Below are positions 24,962 through 35,445 of a stretch of DNA of 64,000 nt, one piece after another. The position numbers and the translations under genes were made by a program. Source of the stretch: Bidens hawaiensis (Eukaryota > Streptophyta > Magnoliopsida > Asterales > Asteraceae); assembly GCA_021521415.1 (NCBI GenBank), contig JAIQDT010005823.1:1-64000 (forward strand). The letters run 5' to 3'. Each line of letters starts with the position of its first letter. Positions within the stretch are counted from its first letter, which is position 1. The notes beneath the pieces were generated by a model that was given only the letters and a program-made list of their open reading frames with translations, was not told the origin of the DNA and did no database searches.

Positions 24962-25140
24962 GGGGGTGTTTGGGATTGCTTATTTTCACTAACTTATAAG
25001 TTATAAACTTTTTGAAAAGGAATAAGATGTTTGGGATTGCTTATATTGTGAGAGAAAAAGTTCTATAAATTACACTTTTATAACTTATTAACTTAATGAA
25101 AAATTATAAGGAAGTAAAATAAGGAATCCCAAACACCCCC
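24962..25140. mobile_element. PIF/Harbinger (Tourist-like) MITE, right border split by an LTR
   Basis: The terminal inverted repeats are GGGGGTGTTTGGGATTGCTT on the left and its near complement ending CCCAAACACCCCC on the right. TTA precedes it (24959-24961). TTA also follows the second CCCCC at 27854-27858, that is, beyond the inserted LTR. A 3-bp TTA duplication fits PIF/Harbinger. It has no coding capacity. A degenerate sibling lies at 38425-38634. Confidence 0.85.
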
Positions 25141-27853
25141 TGTCACACCCTCAAAATCCACTAACGGAGTTTTACAGTCAGAGGGTGTGAACTAACAGGA
25201 TCGGAATCACTAGTTATAATCAAACCATAAAACAAAGTTTTAAAACCATGAAAACGTTTACGAGTAATTAAATGCGGAAGCGTAAAACCATAGAAACCAA
25301 TGTTGCGTCACGCAGGACGACTTAAAACCCAATGATAACAGTTTAAAATAAGTTTGCATAATTAAAAGTGTTTCAAGCAATGCATGATCCTAAACCGCGC
25401 GCCCGCCTTGGCTACCTGAGAATAACATACTAAAAGTGTCAACACAGGGTTGGTGAGTTCACGAGTTCAAATAAAATAAAGCGTTAGCGTTTGCGTTCAG
25501 CGTTTTGCGTTCAGCGTTTTGCGTTAAGCGTTACCAGATAGTGTTATGTCAATTATATATCTATAGGTAGCTAGCCTATAAAACAAGTATTACTAAGTGT
25601 TCGACACCGAAGCTGACTGTTTATCATTTGCCTTGCCACCAGGTCTATCCCGACCATGGTATGTGTTTAGCCAATATTACACCCACTCGACCTCCAGTCG
25701 AGTTTAGCGTTGGGTGGGGTTTGTCAAACCCAGTAGTACTACTCAACAATGACTCGCTATTATCCAATATTAAACGGTTCGATGTGAATGAAGGACTTTA
25801 GTTATTGCGTTTGCCACTTAGTCTTTACAAGTGATATATAATCTATATTAACAAAATCTTAAATGCGTTTTTGGAGTATGTTATCTCCCCAAGTGAAAAG
25901 CGTTTGAAAACAGTTTAAAAGGGGTAAGTGAACTCACTGTTTGCGAAGAATTTCCCAAAATAATTCACCAAAGGATGTGCGTCACCGACAAAAACTCTCT
26001 CTAGCGTTCTAAAACAACAAAGAGATTTTCTAAGTGTCGGAACTATTATCGAGTCTCTAGACTCGGCACATAATACCTATGCACACAACATGTTTCGTGT
26101 TTCGTTTGTGAATTGTGTGTGACTTTAACAAGTGTATTTGTGATACGTTACATGTGTGAGCAATTATTTACGTGTCATGTATTCATAATGTACATCACTA
26201 GCAATTACTTCCAGTAAGGTCAATTTGGTCAACACATAACAATTAACTAGCAATTATTCCCCACGAGGGCAATTTGGTCAAAATACGACAATTAGTTAGC
26301 AATTATCCCGCGCAAGGGCAATTTGGTCAAAACACGATAATAAATTAGCAATCACCATGTTTCATGCAACTTTCACAAAATTCAGCAACTAGTTTCTTAA
26401 CGACAGAATTCTACTTGAAAAACTAGTCTATCCCACCGATCATAGCATCACAATTAATTTACCAAAAATCATCACAAAAGCATGTATGTCCTAGGTTTCC
26501 AGAACATTTTTTATTATATTTTTATTCCACATAGGTTTCTCACAATAATCAAATCATTACAGCAAACTCATAACAGTCAAATTCATGCGCAACAGAATGT
26601 TATTTGAAATTCCCGTTAAACGAAAAATCCAATAAATGAAAGACCACTTGGGTTAGGTTCCTAACTCAACAAGTCAACTTTCAGAAGTGGAACCAACCCA
26701 ATTGGTCTCGTAGTTAGTGAGATATAACATTTACAAAACAACCTAACAGCAGGTCTAACAACTCAGCTTTGCACAACGTTTTTGTAAAATCATAAAGGTT
26801 AACTTTTACACGTCCAAAAATTGCAAATTTACATTCTTTAGAAACTAGACTCAACCTAGTTTACTGTAGTATTAATTATGTCAATCAATTTTCACATTTA
26901 CACCCCGTTACAGTCAATTGAACATCAACAACACAATCTGTCCAGAAACTGTTTGCATCCAAACTCAACATATTAACTATCTATGGACCATAATCCGTTC
27001 ATATAACACTCTAGACACCATAACCACTATCCATGCATATCAATTACACCATACATACATGGTCAGGGTTTTATTTGATCTCAAAATCAAAGACACAACA
27101 ATTAACATGTAATAATATCCATTCTAGTTATCAAATCATCATCAATACATCATCAAATCAACAACAATCATATGAACACCATACATAGGAAAAATCGGAC
27201 CTAGGGTTTGTAATTTATACCTTCAAAAGCACCAATACAAGCAATAGGAAGGTAGGAGATGGCTAGAAACGGATATAGGATGCTTCAATTGTGAAAGACA
27301 AGATCAAAATCCAAGAGGTATGTGTGTGTGTGTGAACCGATTGTGAGGAGAGGGGGGGGGGGTTTGGCCGTCGGTTTTGGGAAGAGGGAGAGGGAGGAGA
27401 GGTTAGGGTTTTATAATATTAATAATAATAACATGTTACACTTTAGTCCCTAAACTTCCAAATGTTACATCTCTAGCTTAATTAATTGGGTTCTTGTTTC
27501 TTGTTTAGCATTCCACATAACATAATCAAGTAACACATATGTCTAACACATAATTATCACATAATTATTGTTTTGACGTTTTTTGTTTATTCACTAATCG
27601 TTTGCGTCAACTCGTTTGCGTTTCGGTGCAATTCCCGAAAGACTACACATGTAGTAAGTGTCAAGCGTCATTTAAACCCTAGTTTAAATGTAATGAGGTG
27701 TGCGTTATAGATTCAGTGATCTAAAGTTTGAATTGACGGAGTTAACGGAGTGAACCTGAAATTGACGATTGTCACATCATTCCCAGTCCCGAAAATTTGA
27801 GTCAAGTCGTGATGAGTGTCTGAAAAAGTAAGAAAAATTTTCAGTTTGTCATA
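25141..27853 (-). mobile_element. Gypsy solo LTR, antisense, inserted in the MITE
   Basis: It starts TGTCACACCC on the plus strand and is flanked by CCCCC on both sides (25136-25140 and 27854-27858), a 5-bp target duplication made from the MITE end. The far end reads GTTTGTCATA, so in the sense orientation the LTR would start TATGACA and not TG. An inner TGTCACA at about 27770 matches the related solo LTR end at 59264. The last roughly 80 bp may therefore be a leftover of internal sequence or a family-specific terminal extension. Inside are GCGTT-rich repeats (25483-25532), a 64-bp-scale tandem repeat (26210-26345) and a G run at 27350. Confidence 0.75.
26210..26345. repeat. Tandem repeat, about 64-bp unit x2-3
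   Basis: Successive units share GGGCAATTTGGTCAAAA and TTAGCAATTA. They lie inside the antisense LTR. Confidence 0.85.
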
Positions 27854-27858
27854 CCCCC

Positions 27859-28799
27859 TTAGTTAAGTTTCTCCTTTATGTTTTAGTTAATTATTATACA
27901 GTTACGATTGAGAATTTTGGTGCATCCAAGCTTCTCATTAGGCCATTTAACGACACCATATAAGTCAAGGCATTTTTTTGTTTTTGTTTTACCTCCGATA
28001 TTGTAACAAAAGTATCGAAAACCAACCAAATAACAATTTTGTTTTTCTTTTATTTTGTTTATTCCGGTACCGGACCCGACGAAAACCGACCGAATTCGTG
28101 TAGACTCGTCGCGCTTTGTTTTAGTTCTAGTGCCGTAACGAACGTTAAAAAAAGCGACCGATGCCAATTTTGTATCTATTTTTTTAAGATCCGTCACCAT
28201 AATGAATATGACGAAAACCGACCAAATTTGTGTAGACTCGCCGCAACGTCCGGGATTGACAACTCTCCGGTTTTACTAATGCCCGAGTTTTACCAACTAG
28301 CACCACCTCATTGGTTCTCCTCAATTTTAATATATATATTTTTTGTTTTAGTTTCGGTATCATAACGCATAACGCATGTAACCAAAACTGACCAAATTCA
28401 CGTCAAATTAACGTCTGAACTCTCGGGATTGACGACGCTTGTGTCTTATCGCCACCTGACTGGGTAAAAACACTAGTTCATGATAATTCGTAAATCATAA
28501 TTTGCGAAGGAAGTAGAGAGAGATGTAATGTTTGAAAATACTCAAGCCCAACTGTACAATTAAGCCCATAAGAAAATCCAAAGCTGACTTCATATGCAGC
28601 CCATGAAATATCCAAATCGTTTATGCAGCCCAAAACTACAACAAAACAAATTAATTTAAGATTATAATTATAATACATAATATAGTTTCTTAAATAAATT
28701 TAACAAAACAAAATGACTTGAGATTGTAAGTCAAGTGAATTAATGCCATGCAGTTGTAAAATTTCTTAAATTTGCAATAAAGTTTTATTTTGGTACAGA
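27859..28799. repeat. Diverged dispersed repeat, then spacer
   Basis: From about 27965 to 28450 the sequence consists of loosely tandem blocks sharing GTAACGAACGT, CGAAAACCGACC(A/G)AATT and GTGTAGACTCG(C/T)CG. The same words occur at 42620-42740. Frames of about 105 codons on both strands are products of the repeat. The remainder (28466-28799) shows nothing recognisable. Confidence 0.55.
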
Positions 28800-29451
28800 C
28801 TAGGTTAGAGCCCGTGTTTCACACGGGTGAAAATATAACAAAAATAAAAAAATATTATATGTAATATTAAAATTTAGTTACTTCATATATTAATTTTTAT
28901 TTATGACTTTTTTAATAAGCTATTGATATATTATGAACTATAATTTTTAGTTGAAAACAAAACGTTGGTGTTAGATTTATTTTAAAACAAAATATTCATA
29001 TCGATATTGTTATATTAAATATTGTGTGTATAAAGATGATATTTATGACAAAATATTGTCCGGATTTAAAAACTAAATTTACAAAGACTAAGGTTTCATT
29101 GTAAAAGAAAATACATAAAAATATATTATATTTTAAAATGAAAAGGGAAATGATGAACAATCTTAAATGGTTGTGTTAAAGAGATATGGGAAGACAATGT
29201 GTTAAGTCAAAAATTCTAACGCAATTACCACTTTAGTAGGGTTGGTAAGCACATTTGGTTTGAAACATGAGGTCTTGGGTTCGAAACCCATATCACACAA
29301 TAATTTATTTTTTAAAATTTTATGAAGCCTTAGGGGTCATGTGTCATGATATAATAGGAGATGGTGACATGGCATTTACTTGGCATCCTATGTGGAGTGC
29401 TTAGTTGAATGACATGTGGACAACTTGTTTTGCTTTAATAGTATAGTTAGA
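28800..29451 (-). mobile_element. Non-autonomous Helitron, 652 bp (H1)
   Basis: Read on the minus strand it starts TCTAACTATACTATTAAAG (29451 downward) after a host A. It ends with the hairpin CCCGTGT GAA ACACGGG (28811-28827), seven bases, CTAG (28803-28800), then host T. Insertion between A and T without a target duplication, TC at the 5' end and hairpin plus CTRR at the 3' end together define Helitrons. It has no coding capacity. A tRNA-like stretch with A- and B-box words lies at 29240-29290. Confidence 0.88.
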
Positions 29452-29534
29452 TTATATGTAACAAAAAAATGATGTTATATAGGGTTTTCGCGGGTTTTCA
29501 CAACTTAAATGGATTTTCATTTTAACCTTACCCT

Positions 29535-30985
29535 ATATATATAGGGGTTGGATCAAATACAAATAAAAAACTAATACTAAACGTGCTAACCAAATACAAT
29601 CCGTAAAACTCTCGGTGGCATAACCGTAATTATGTTACAAATTCAATTGAGCGTCCAATTAAACATCTGCGGTCTATTAAATGTGTTCATCTAAAGCCTG
29701 AGATTAAACGATTAGTGTGTATCTAATTTCAGCGATCGTATCAACTGAACTTTGCAAATCATATTGAATCTTTTGTGTTACTTAATTAGAGAGTGAGAAT
29801 GGAAGTAATACATCAATAAAAGCAAATTAAATTTCCCAATTGTTTGATTTGTTGTTTTTATCAAGAAATCGTTGGACATGCTCTTCAACAAATCAATTGG
29901 GAGTATACAGGGCTTGAACCTCGTTTAGTCAATTTCCAGGAGAGTAATTTTAAATTACAAGTAGAGTAATTACAAATTACACGTACAATAATAAAATTAT
30001 TTAAGTAGAGTAATTATGTTATAGTACGAAATATAAGTAGAGTAATTGTTTCCAAAATGAGAGTGATTATGTAATCGTGCCTCTAGATTTCTGGAGTAGA
30101 GTAATTAGTTTCTTAAATAGAGTAATCAGTTTCTTAAATAGAGTAACTATGTAATTTTCAAATTTATCGTCGAAACATATAATTCCACACATATGAATAA
30201 TTACTCTAGTTATCAAACAGCTATATTAACAAAATTGGTTACTCTATTTACAAAGTGTGATTAGCCGTATAAGTAGAGTAATTATGCATAAGAGAAGAGG
30301 AATTACGTTGCAGTATTAATTACTTTCTTTTTTTTGTAGTGTAATTATATTTATAACTAGAGTAATTATTTTTTTAAAGTAGAGTAATTAGTTTTCTAAA
30401 TAGTGTAATTATCTTACAACTAGGGTAATATATTTATACAATGGTTCGAAGTTTCTAATTAATGAAAGGAAATTTATATCATCAAATTTGAAATCACGAT
30501 TAGATTGTATGTATTCATGATCTCATTATCAATTTGTAAAGATTGGTTTAAATTTATGAAGATCTGATAGTTATAGTTCAACAAAAAGTCAAATTAAGTT
30601 TAATTTGAGACCTAAATTGATGATTTCTATATCAATGTTCATGAATTGAAGATCTATTCATATTCGGTTTACATTCAATTGCTGATACTAATTGATCTCA
30701 GATTCAAGATGAGAGATTCAATTCAATTAAGTAGCGAGTATAGCTCTGTTTTATAAATTCAACAAGATCCATATAAAATTGGAATCAAAAGTGAACACTG
30801 ATGCAAATTAACAAAGCGTAGATGGATTCGGTACAACGAATTTGAAGATGCTTCTTTAACATGAGAAATACGCGACTGACTTAGTGGTTTATGAATAATT
30901 ACAAATTTGCCACCACCATTTTCTTCGCTTCGCACGTTTAGCACAAATTTTTAGTTTGTATGTTAACCTTCCCTTATATATATAT
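29535..30985. mobile_element. Candidate non-autonomous element with AT-flanked imperfect inverted ends
   Basis: The left end reads TATATATATAGGGGTTGG and then ATACAAATAAAAAACTAAT. The right end in reverse complement reads TATATATATAAGGGAAGG and then ATACAAACTAAAAATTT. The shared order over about 45 bp suggests imperfect terminal inverted repeats of an element of about 1.45 kb inserted in a TA-rich site. It has no credible gene. Its interior holds the TAGAGTAATTA minisatellite. The superfamily is unknown. Confidence 0.5.
29939..30430. repeat. Irregular minisatellite with core TAGAGTAATTA
   Basis: About 15 copies of (A)GTAGAGTAATTA or one-base variants are spaced irregularly by roughly 20-45 bp. 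The core is far better conserved than the spacers. Confidence 0.85.
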
Positions 30986-31330
30986 ATGTATGTATAAACA
31001 AAAAGAAAAAATAGTTTTGGACACTATCCCAAAATTGCAATACTTATTTTAATATAATTATTAATTATAATTATATTTGTGATTATAACTATGACATGTA
31101 ATACAAAAATATATTCATAAAAAATAAAGAAACGTTACACTTTTTTATTTGCATCCAACTAATAATAGTGATAACTTTTTCAACCCAAATATCTCAGCTA
31201 CCCTAATCTTATGCAAATACAACTTCTTAGAATCACAAGAATGTATGTAAATCCATAACAATCGGACATAATAACAAATAATAACAATTTGTGAATTACA
31301 TTCTTCCCATTAAGCCTTAACAAATCGGTG
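30986..31330. other. Upstream region of the CML gene
   Basis: AT-rich, with a TATATATATATG tract at 30976-30990. I cannot single out a convincing TATA box. Confidence 0.4.
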
Positions 31331-31915
31331 ATGGGTTTGAAGAATCTACTAACACGAAAGAACAAGAAAAAAACCGACGACAACAACAGCAATGGCAACA
31401 CCCAGGAAATCGAACCCACAAATCCTACAATTCCTACAAATTTTACACCCGAGGCATCACGTGCTAAGGCCTTGGACCCTCAGGTGCGAATCGAGGACGA
31501 ATTACAACAAGTTTTTAACAAATTCGACGTAAATGGCGATGGTAAAATATGTGCATCCGAATTAGGGTCCATCATGGGAAGCCTTGGGCACCACCCGACA
31601 CGCGAAGAGCTAAATAACATGATCAAAGAGGTGGATGCCGATGGAGACGGGTTTATAGATTTAGGGGAGTTTATTGCATTGAACACGAAAGAGATTGATT
31701 CGACCGAGGTGTTGGAGAATTTGAAGGACTCGTTTGCGGTGTTTGATATCGATAAAAACGGATTGATTACCGAAGAAGAGTTGCTTGATGTGTTAAAAAG
31801 TTTGGGTGACAATTGCACTATTATGGAGAGTAGAAAAATGATTGCTGGAGCTGATCTTGATGGTTCACATTTTGATTTCAAAGGGTCAAAGATACAAGAA
31901 ATTGTTGAAGATTAA
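31331..31915 (+). CDS. Calmodulin-like EF-hand protein (CML)
   Basis: A single-exon gene of 194 residues that starts at ATG 31331 (MGLKNLLTRKNKKK) and ends with TAA. The first 55 residues are a basic, then Asn/Thr/Pro-rich tail without domain. EF-hand loops follow at residues 66-77 (DVNGDGKICASE), 102-113 (DADGDGFIDLGE) and 139-150 (DIDKNGLITEEE); all have the acidic first position and Glu at position 12. The place of a fourth EF-hand (about 172-185) has only ADLDGSHFDF and lacks a usable loop. Such proteins are calcium sensors that bind targets after calcium rises in cytosol or nucleus. The second residue is Gly, but the following context is not a typical N-myristoylation signal. The length is within the CML range. 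The partner is unknown. Confidence 0.93.
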   Translation: MGLKNLLTRKNKKKTDDNNSNGNTQEIEPTNPTIPTNFTPEASRAKALDPQVRIEDELQQVFNKFDVNGDGKICASELGSIMGSLGHHPTREELNNMIKEVDADGDGFIDLGEFIALNTKEIDSTEVLENLKDSFAVFDIDKNGLITEEELLDVLKSLGDNCTIMESRKMIAGADLDGSHFDFKGSKIQEIVED

Positions 31916-33942
31916 GTTGTTGCAATGTTAATTAAGTTTTATTTTTTCTTGCATTTTTGTTTAGGAAACAAATGTGAAACTAAAGTTTCTTTAGGTCTGT
32001 TTTTGTCTTTGAGATTTTGGGTGCCGAGCGAGTACTAAAAAATGAGTTCTTATATAACTTTATATAACTTTTTTACATAGATAGATGATAATTGTGATAG
32101 CAATATAAACAAAATAAATTAGAGTTGTAGCAAATAGCAATTAACAAGAACATAACAAGGGCTAAGGAGTAATTGGGTTATGTTTGTTTATGTTTAAATT
32201 TTAATGGGTTGTTTGGTATAATGAGTTAAATGTGTGTTGAGCTATGTTTGTTATCTTATCTTTGGATTTTGATTTGAACAATCGGCCAATGAGCTAATTA
32301 TTTGTTGGGTTTTTATTAGAAGATAGTGGATTTAATTTTTTTTAAAGGTTTGTGGGTGTGTTTTATTGTAAATTGTTTGAAAATTTCGAGCCCCGTCATA
32401 GCGTGCGCTTAGCGGTCGTCTATCCTCGCCCCCACCTTAAAGTCGTCCTTAACCATAAACGGATGCTGACTTTGACCCTTTGATCAAAGGCTCTGATATT
32501 ATATTACTTCTAACGTGTTTCTCTACATATTGCGACTCAAATTAACGTGATGACATCTCTACAAATTTAGATTTATAAAGCAAACTTAATAAATAATGCT
32601 TTGAAATTATACCATCAAGAAAATGTGTTTCGGAATTTAGAGCCATTTATTAATAATGTATTTAACAACTTTATATTGAAAAAAGGTTTGTTTCCATTAC
32701 CCACAATAGTTAATTTTATATCATATTATGCCGAATTGCGTGTATGGTATTGGCACCTTTTTTTTAACTCGAATTCCATTGCAACTAGCAAGTGGATATG
32801 CTACCCGTGTAATAAGTCATATAATAACATATTCTTTTAGTTGAAAGTTTGGTAAGAGTCAATCATGGGTTTTTAGTAGGTTGAAAGTTTTTGAAAATTT
32901 TGTCCACGTCAAATAATTATAATTTTGTTTTTAGTAGAATCAAATTTACCGTTTAAAATGGGTGATGACGCAGCTTGTTGTCCCTTACCTGTCTATCTAT
33001 TATAATTTAATTCTTTTGTATTAAAAAAAAGAACTTTTTGACTCCAAAAAATAAATAAAAACTAAAAAAAATTACGGGTTTTGTATATTCTTCAGCAGCA
33101 ATGTTGGTGATGGAAGAATGTAGCGTGCCAAATGTTTGAAGACTTTACTAGCTATTGTGTACGAGGGATGCGCTTGTGCTTCTCGCATCCTACTTGTTGG
33201 CCACTTTCTCAAAGAATCCATTGCAATACGTAAGAAACCATTAACTCATATCAACAGACATTAGATGTGACTAAATGGTCGATCCTTTGGCAACTAAGAG
33301 CGTTGTGTGATGCTTCAATAGACAATCCCGTACCATTGAAGCTCATTTCAAGCTTTATATCTAAAAATCAAGCTAGCTTACTCGTTAATAATTTTCCAGA
33401 TCGACCTTGGATCATGCTTGACTCGTTTCTCATTATTATTTAACTAAAAACTCGTTTTTCTTATATGTATACGTATACCCTTTATATATATTTATAGTTC
33501 AAAATTTATATATAACAAAATATGTACTCCTTAGTTATTTTTAACATAGTTTTATATGACTTATATATAATATATTCATCATGTAAAACTAAATAAAAAG
33601 TATTTTATTTATGTAAATAGTGAACTTGTTCAATCAAGCTTATGCATATAATTTCCATTCTTGTTTCCTGTTAGCTCTAGTTTAGGCTTGAGTTTGGACA
33701 TGAACGTGTTTAAAACTTTTATCGAGTTAATCTTGAGTAAGTTTGGTAAAATTCAAAGATTTTTAATGGAAAAAAGAAGATAAATTAAGATAACAAGAAG
33801 TAATAATAAAATCCACTATATATCTTTAAAAAGTATATGTACATCAACATATCAAAATCCCCTAAAGCCACAAACACAAAAACATTATCATCTTCACAAG
33901 CATGAACGATGAATCATGACATAATCTTAACTGTCTTTAACT
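31916..33942. other. Spacer after the CML gene
   Basis: No gene is supported. Around 32485-32505 the minus strand reads TATCAGAGCCTTTGATCAAAGG, of which TATCAGAGCC resembles an initiator-Met-tRNA primer-binding site. It may be a trace of an LTR element. The rest is AT-rich. Confidence 0.45.
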
Positions 33943-34155
33943 TTAAGGTCTGCCAACCGAGATAGGCTGGTCCGTAATCCCCAAAGGCGAGCGACAACGC
34001 TTCTGCGACTTCGAGAACTCTTGCAACACTGATTTGATCTCCGACTGCTCGATAATCCCCGGATGCTTAGTGTTCTCGAGCTCCTGTTTTATCTTCTTTA
34101 CTTGATTATGAACCGCAACAATATTATTCAAAGCACTTTCATATTGTTCTTCCAT
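33943..34155 (-). CDS. Small predicted coiled-coil protein, 70 residues
   Basis: A complete frame from ATG at 34155 to a stop at 33943. Residues 1-35 have heptad-like spacing (NNIVAVHNQVKKIKQELEN) and suggest a short coiled coil. A Ser/Lys/Arg linker follows, and the C-terminus is RCRSPLGITDQPISVGRP. A TATA box lies about 55 bp upstream, so leader length and promoter geometry fit a real gene. The frame uses G/C-richer codons than the AT-rich surroundings. I do not recognise the family. An SPLG...PISVG ending looks like a conserved short motif, perhaps a phosphorylation site, but that is inference. Confidence 0.6.
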   Translation of the reverse strand: MEEQYESALNNIVAVHNQVKKIKQELENTKHPGIIEQSEIKSVLQEFSKSQKRCRSPLGITDQPISVGRP

Positions 34156-34207
34156 TTGCTCGTTTATTTGGATGTTATGGTTGCATATAGAATTGACTCA
34201 TTGAGGG

Positions 34208-34215
34208 TATTTATA
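34208..34215 (-). promoter_or_regulatory. TATA box of the small coiled-coil gene
   Basis: The minus strand reads TATAAATA within GTATAAATACCCTC, 53 bp before the ATG at 34155. Confidence 0.65.
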
Positions 34216-34500
34216 CATAAATGTTTTGGATAGGTACAAATTTAGTCAAATTATGCATGATTTGTTTGTGGGAAATATATGAATATTTTATTTGAATATT
34301 ATTATATATTATTATTTTTTTAAAAGTAGGAATTAGGGGGACCGGTTTGAACCGTCCAAGGCAAGAAATGGAACGTGTCTTGTTTGTCAAGCCTTCAAAA
34401 TATAATTGGTTTTTATGTACGTGTCCAATGTATCTAACTATAATATAATACAATTGGTAAGATAAAGCTTAAAGTGTCTCCATTTTAAAATTTTTAAAAT

Positions 34501-35090
34501 AGGTATATTGGTTTTATTAATCTCAACTATCGTCTTTTGGTTACTACAGTTCTAATTAATGAATTGGCTGTTGACGGTCCCAATTTTTAACGTATTTGTT
34601 TCTAATGGTCCGCGACTAACATAATCCTAGCGTCGTTAGTTTCTAGTCGCCAGAAAGACCTTTGCGGTGGGGAAACTCAAATTTTTTTTCCAAAAACTCA
34701 ACATTTTCGTCCCAAACATCTTGGTAACTTTGTATCGGACCTTTAGGAACACTTTTCTAGTAAAAGCCCTAATTGTTGTGGTCGTCGGAAACCCTATAAC
34801 CATCGTCGGAATCGGCTGATGGTGCTCAAGTGGTGGTAGTTGGTTGGCAATGAGTCAATTGGTGGTGGTGGCTGTGTTCAAGTGGTGTTTTCCAACAACA
34901 AATTTGACTTTTCCGGCCAAAAAAAACATTTTTCCAGATACCTGAAAGTATATAACAGCGTTAAGATTCTGTTAGTCGCGGTCCATTAAAAACAAATACG
35001 TTAAAAGTTGAGACCATCGTAGCCAATTCATTAATTGGGGCCGACAGTGAACAAAAGACAATATTTATGATTAATAAAAATCAATATACC
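34501..35090. mobile_element. MITE-like element with long (about 120-bp) terminal inverted repeats
   Basis: The left arm, 34501 to about 34618, reappears in reverse complement at about 34972-35090. Shared words include GGTATATTG, TTAATGAATTGGCT, AACGTATTTGTTT and GGTCCGCGACTAAC. The interior (34619-34971) has G/T-rich sequence (TGGTGGTGG) but no gene. Arm length suggests a Mutator-type MITE or small foldback. I could not fix a target duplication in the A/T-rich flanks. Confidence 0.75.
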
Positions 35091-35445
35091 TTTAAAATAA
35101 AATAAAATTCATCCTAGCTCTAATATGTATGATGATTGTGTACTTTTTTTATAAAATTATATGTTATATAAAAATAATATTATTGTATTTTTTTATGTGT
35201 TAGGATTCTAAGTTTATAAATTTTTCAAGAAAATAAATTCAATTTTTAAGTTTGTTTTTAAGTCATGAAGGTTGAGTTATATGTCATGTATGTATGGTTC
35301 ACCAAACTTAAAGCATTCTGTGTGTTCAAATATTACTTGCTTGTTGGGTCGGTATAGCGATCGTGGTTTATTAATGTCAGCTGGTCCAATCATATTATTT
35401 TTGTTTGTGGTATATATCCTTTTTTTTTCTTAATATAATATTGTA
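35091..35445. other. AT-rich spacer, nothing recognised
   Basis: No coding or repeat signal. Confidence 0.5.

Noticed and set aside
27883..28365. Genes of about 105 residues on both strands
   Set aside because: Both frames consist of the diverged dispersed repeat words and have no domain.
29240..29290. A functional tRNA gene
   Set aside because: Box-like words are present but no cloverleaf with acceptor and anticodon stems can be drawn.
32485..32505. A complete LTR element marked by the TATCAGAGCC motif
   Set aside because: No flanking LTR, gag or pol sequence could be found; it is at most a relic.
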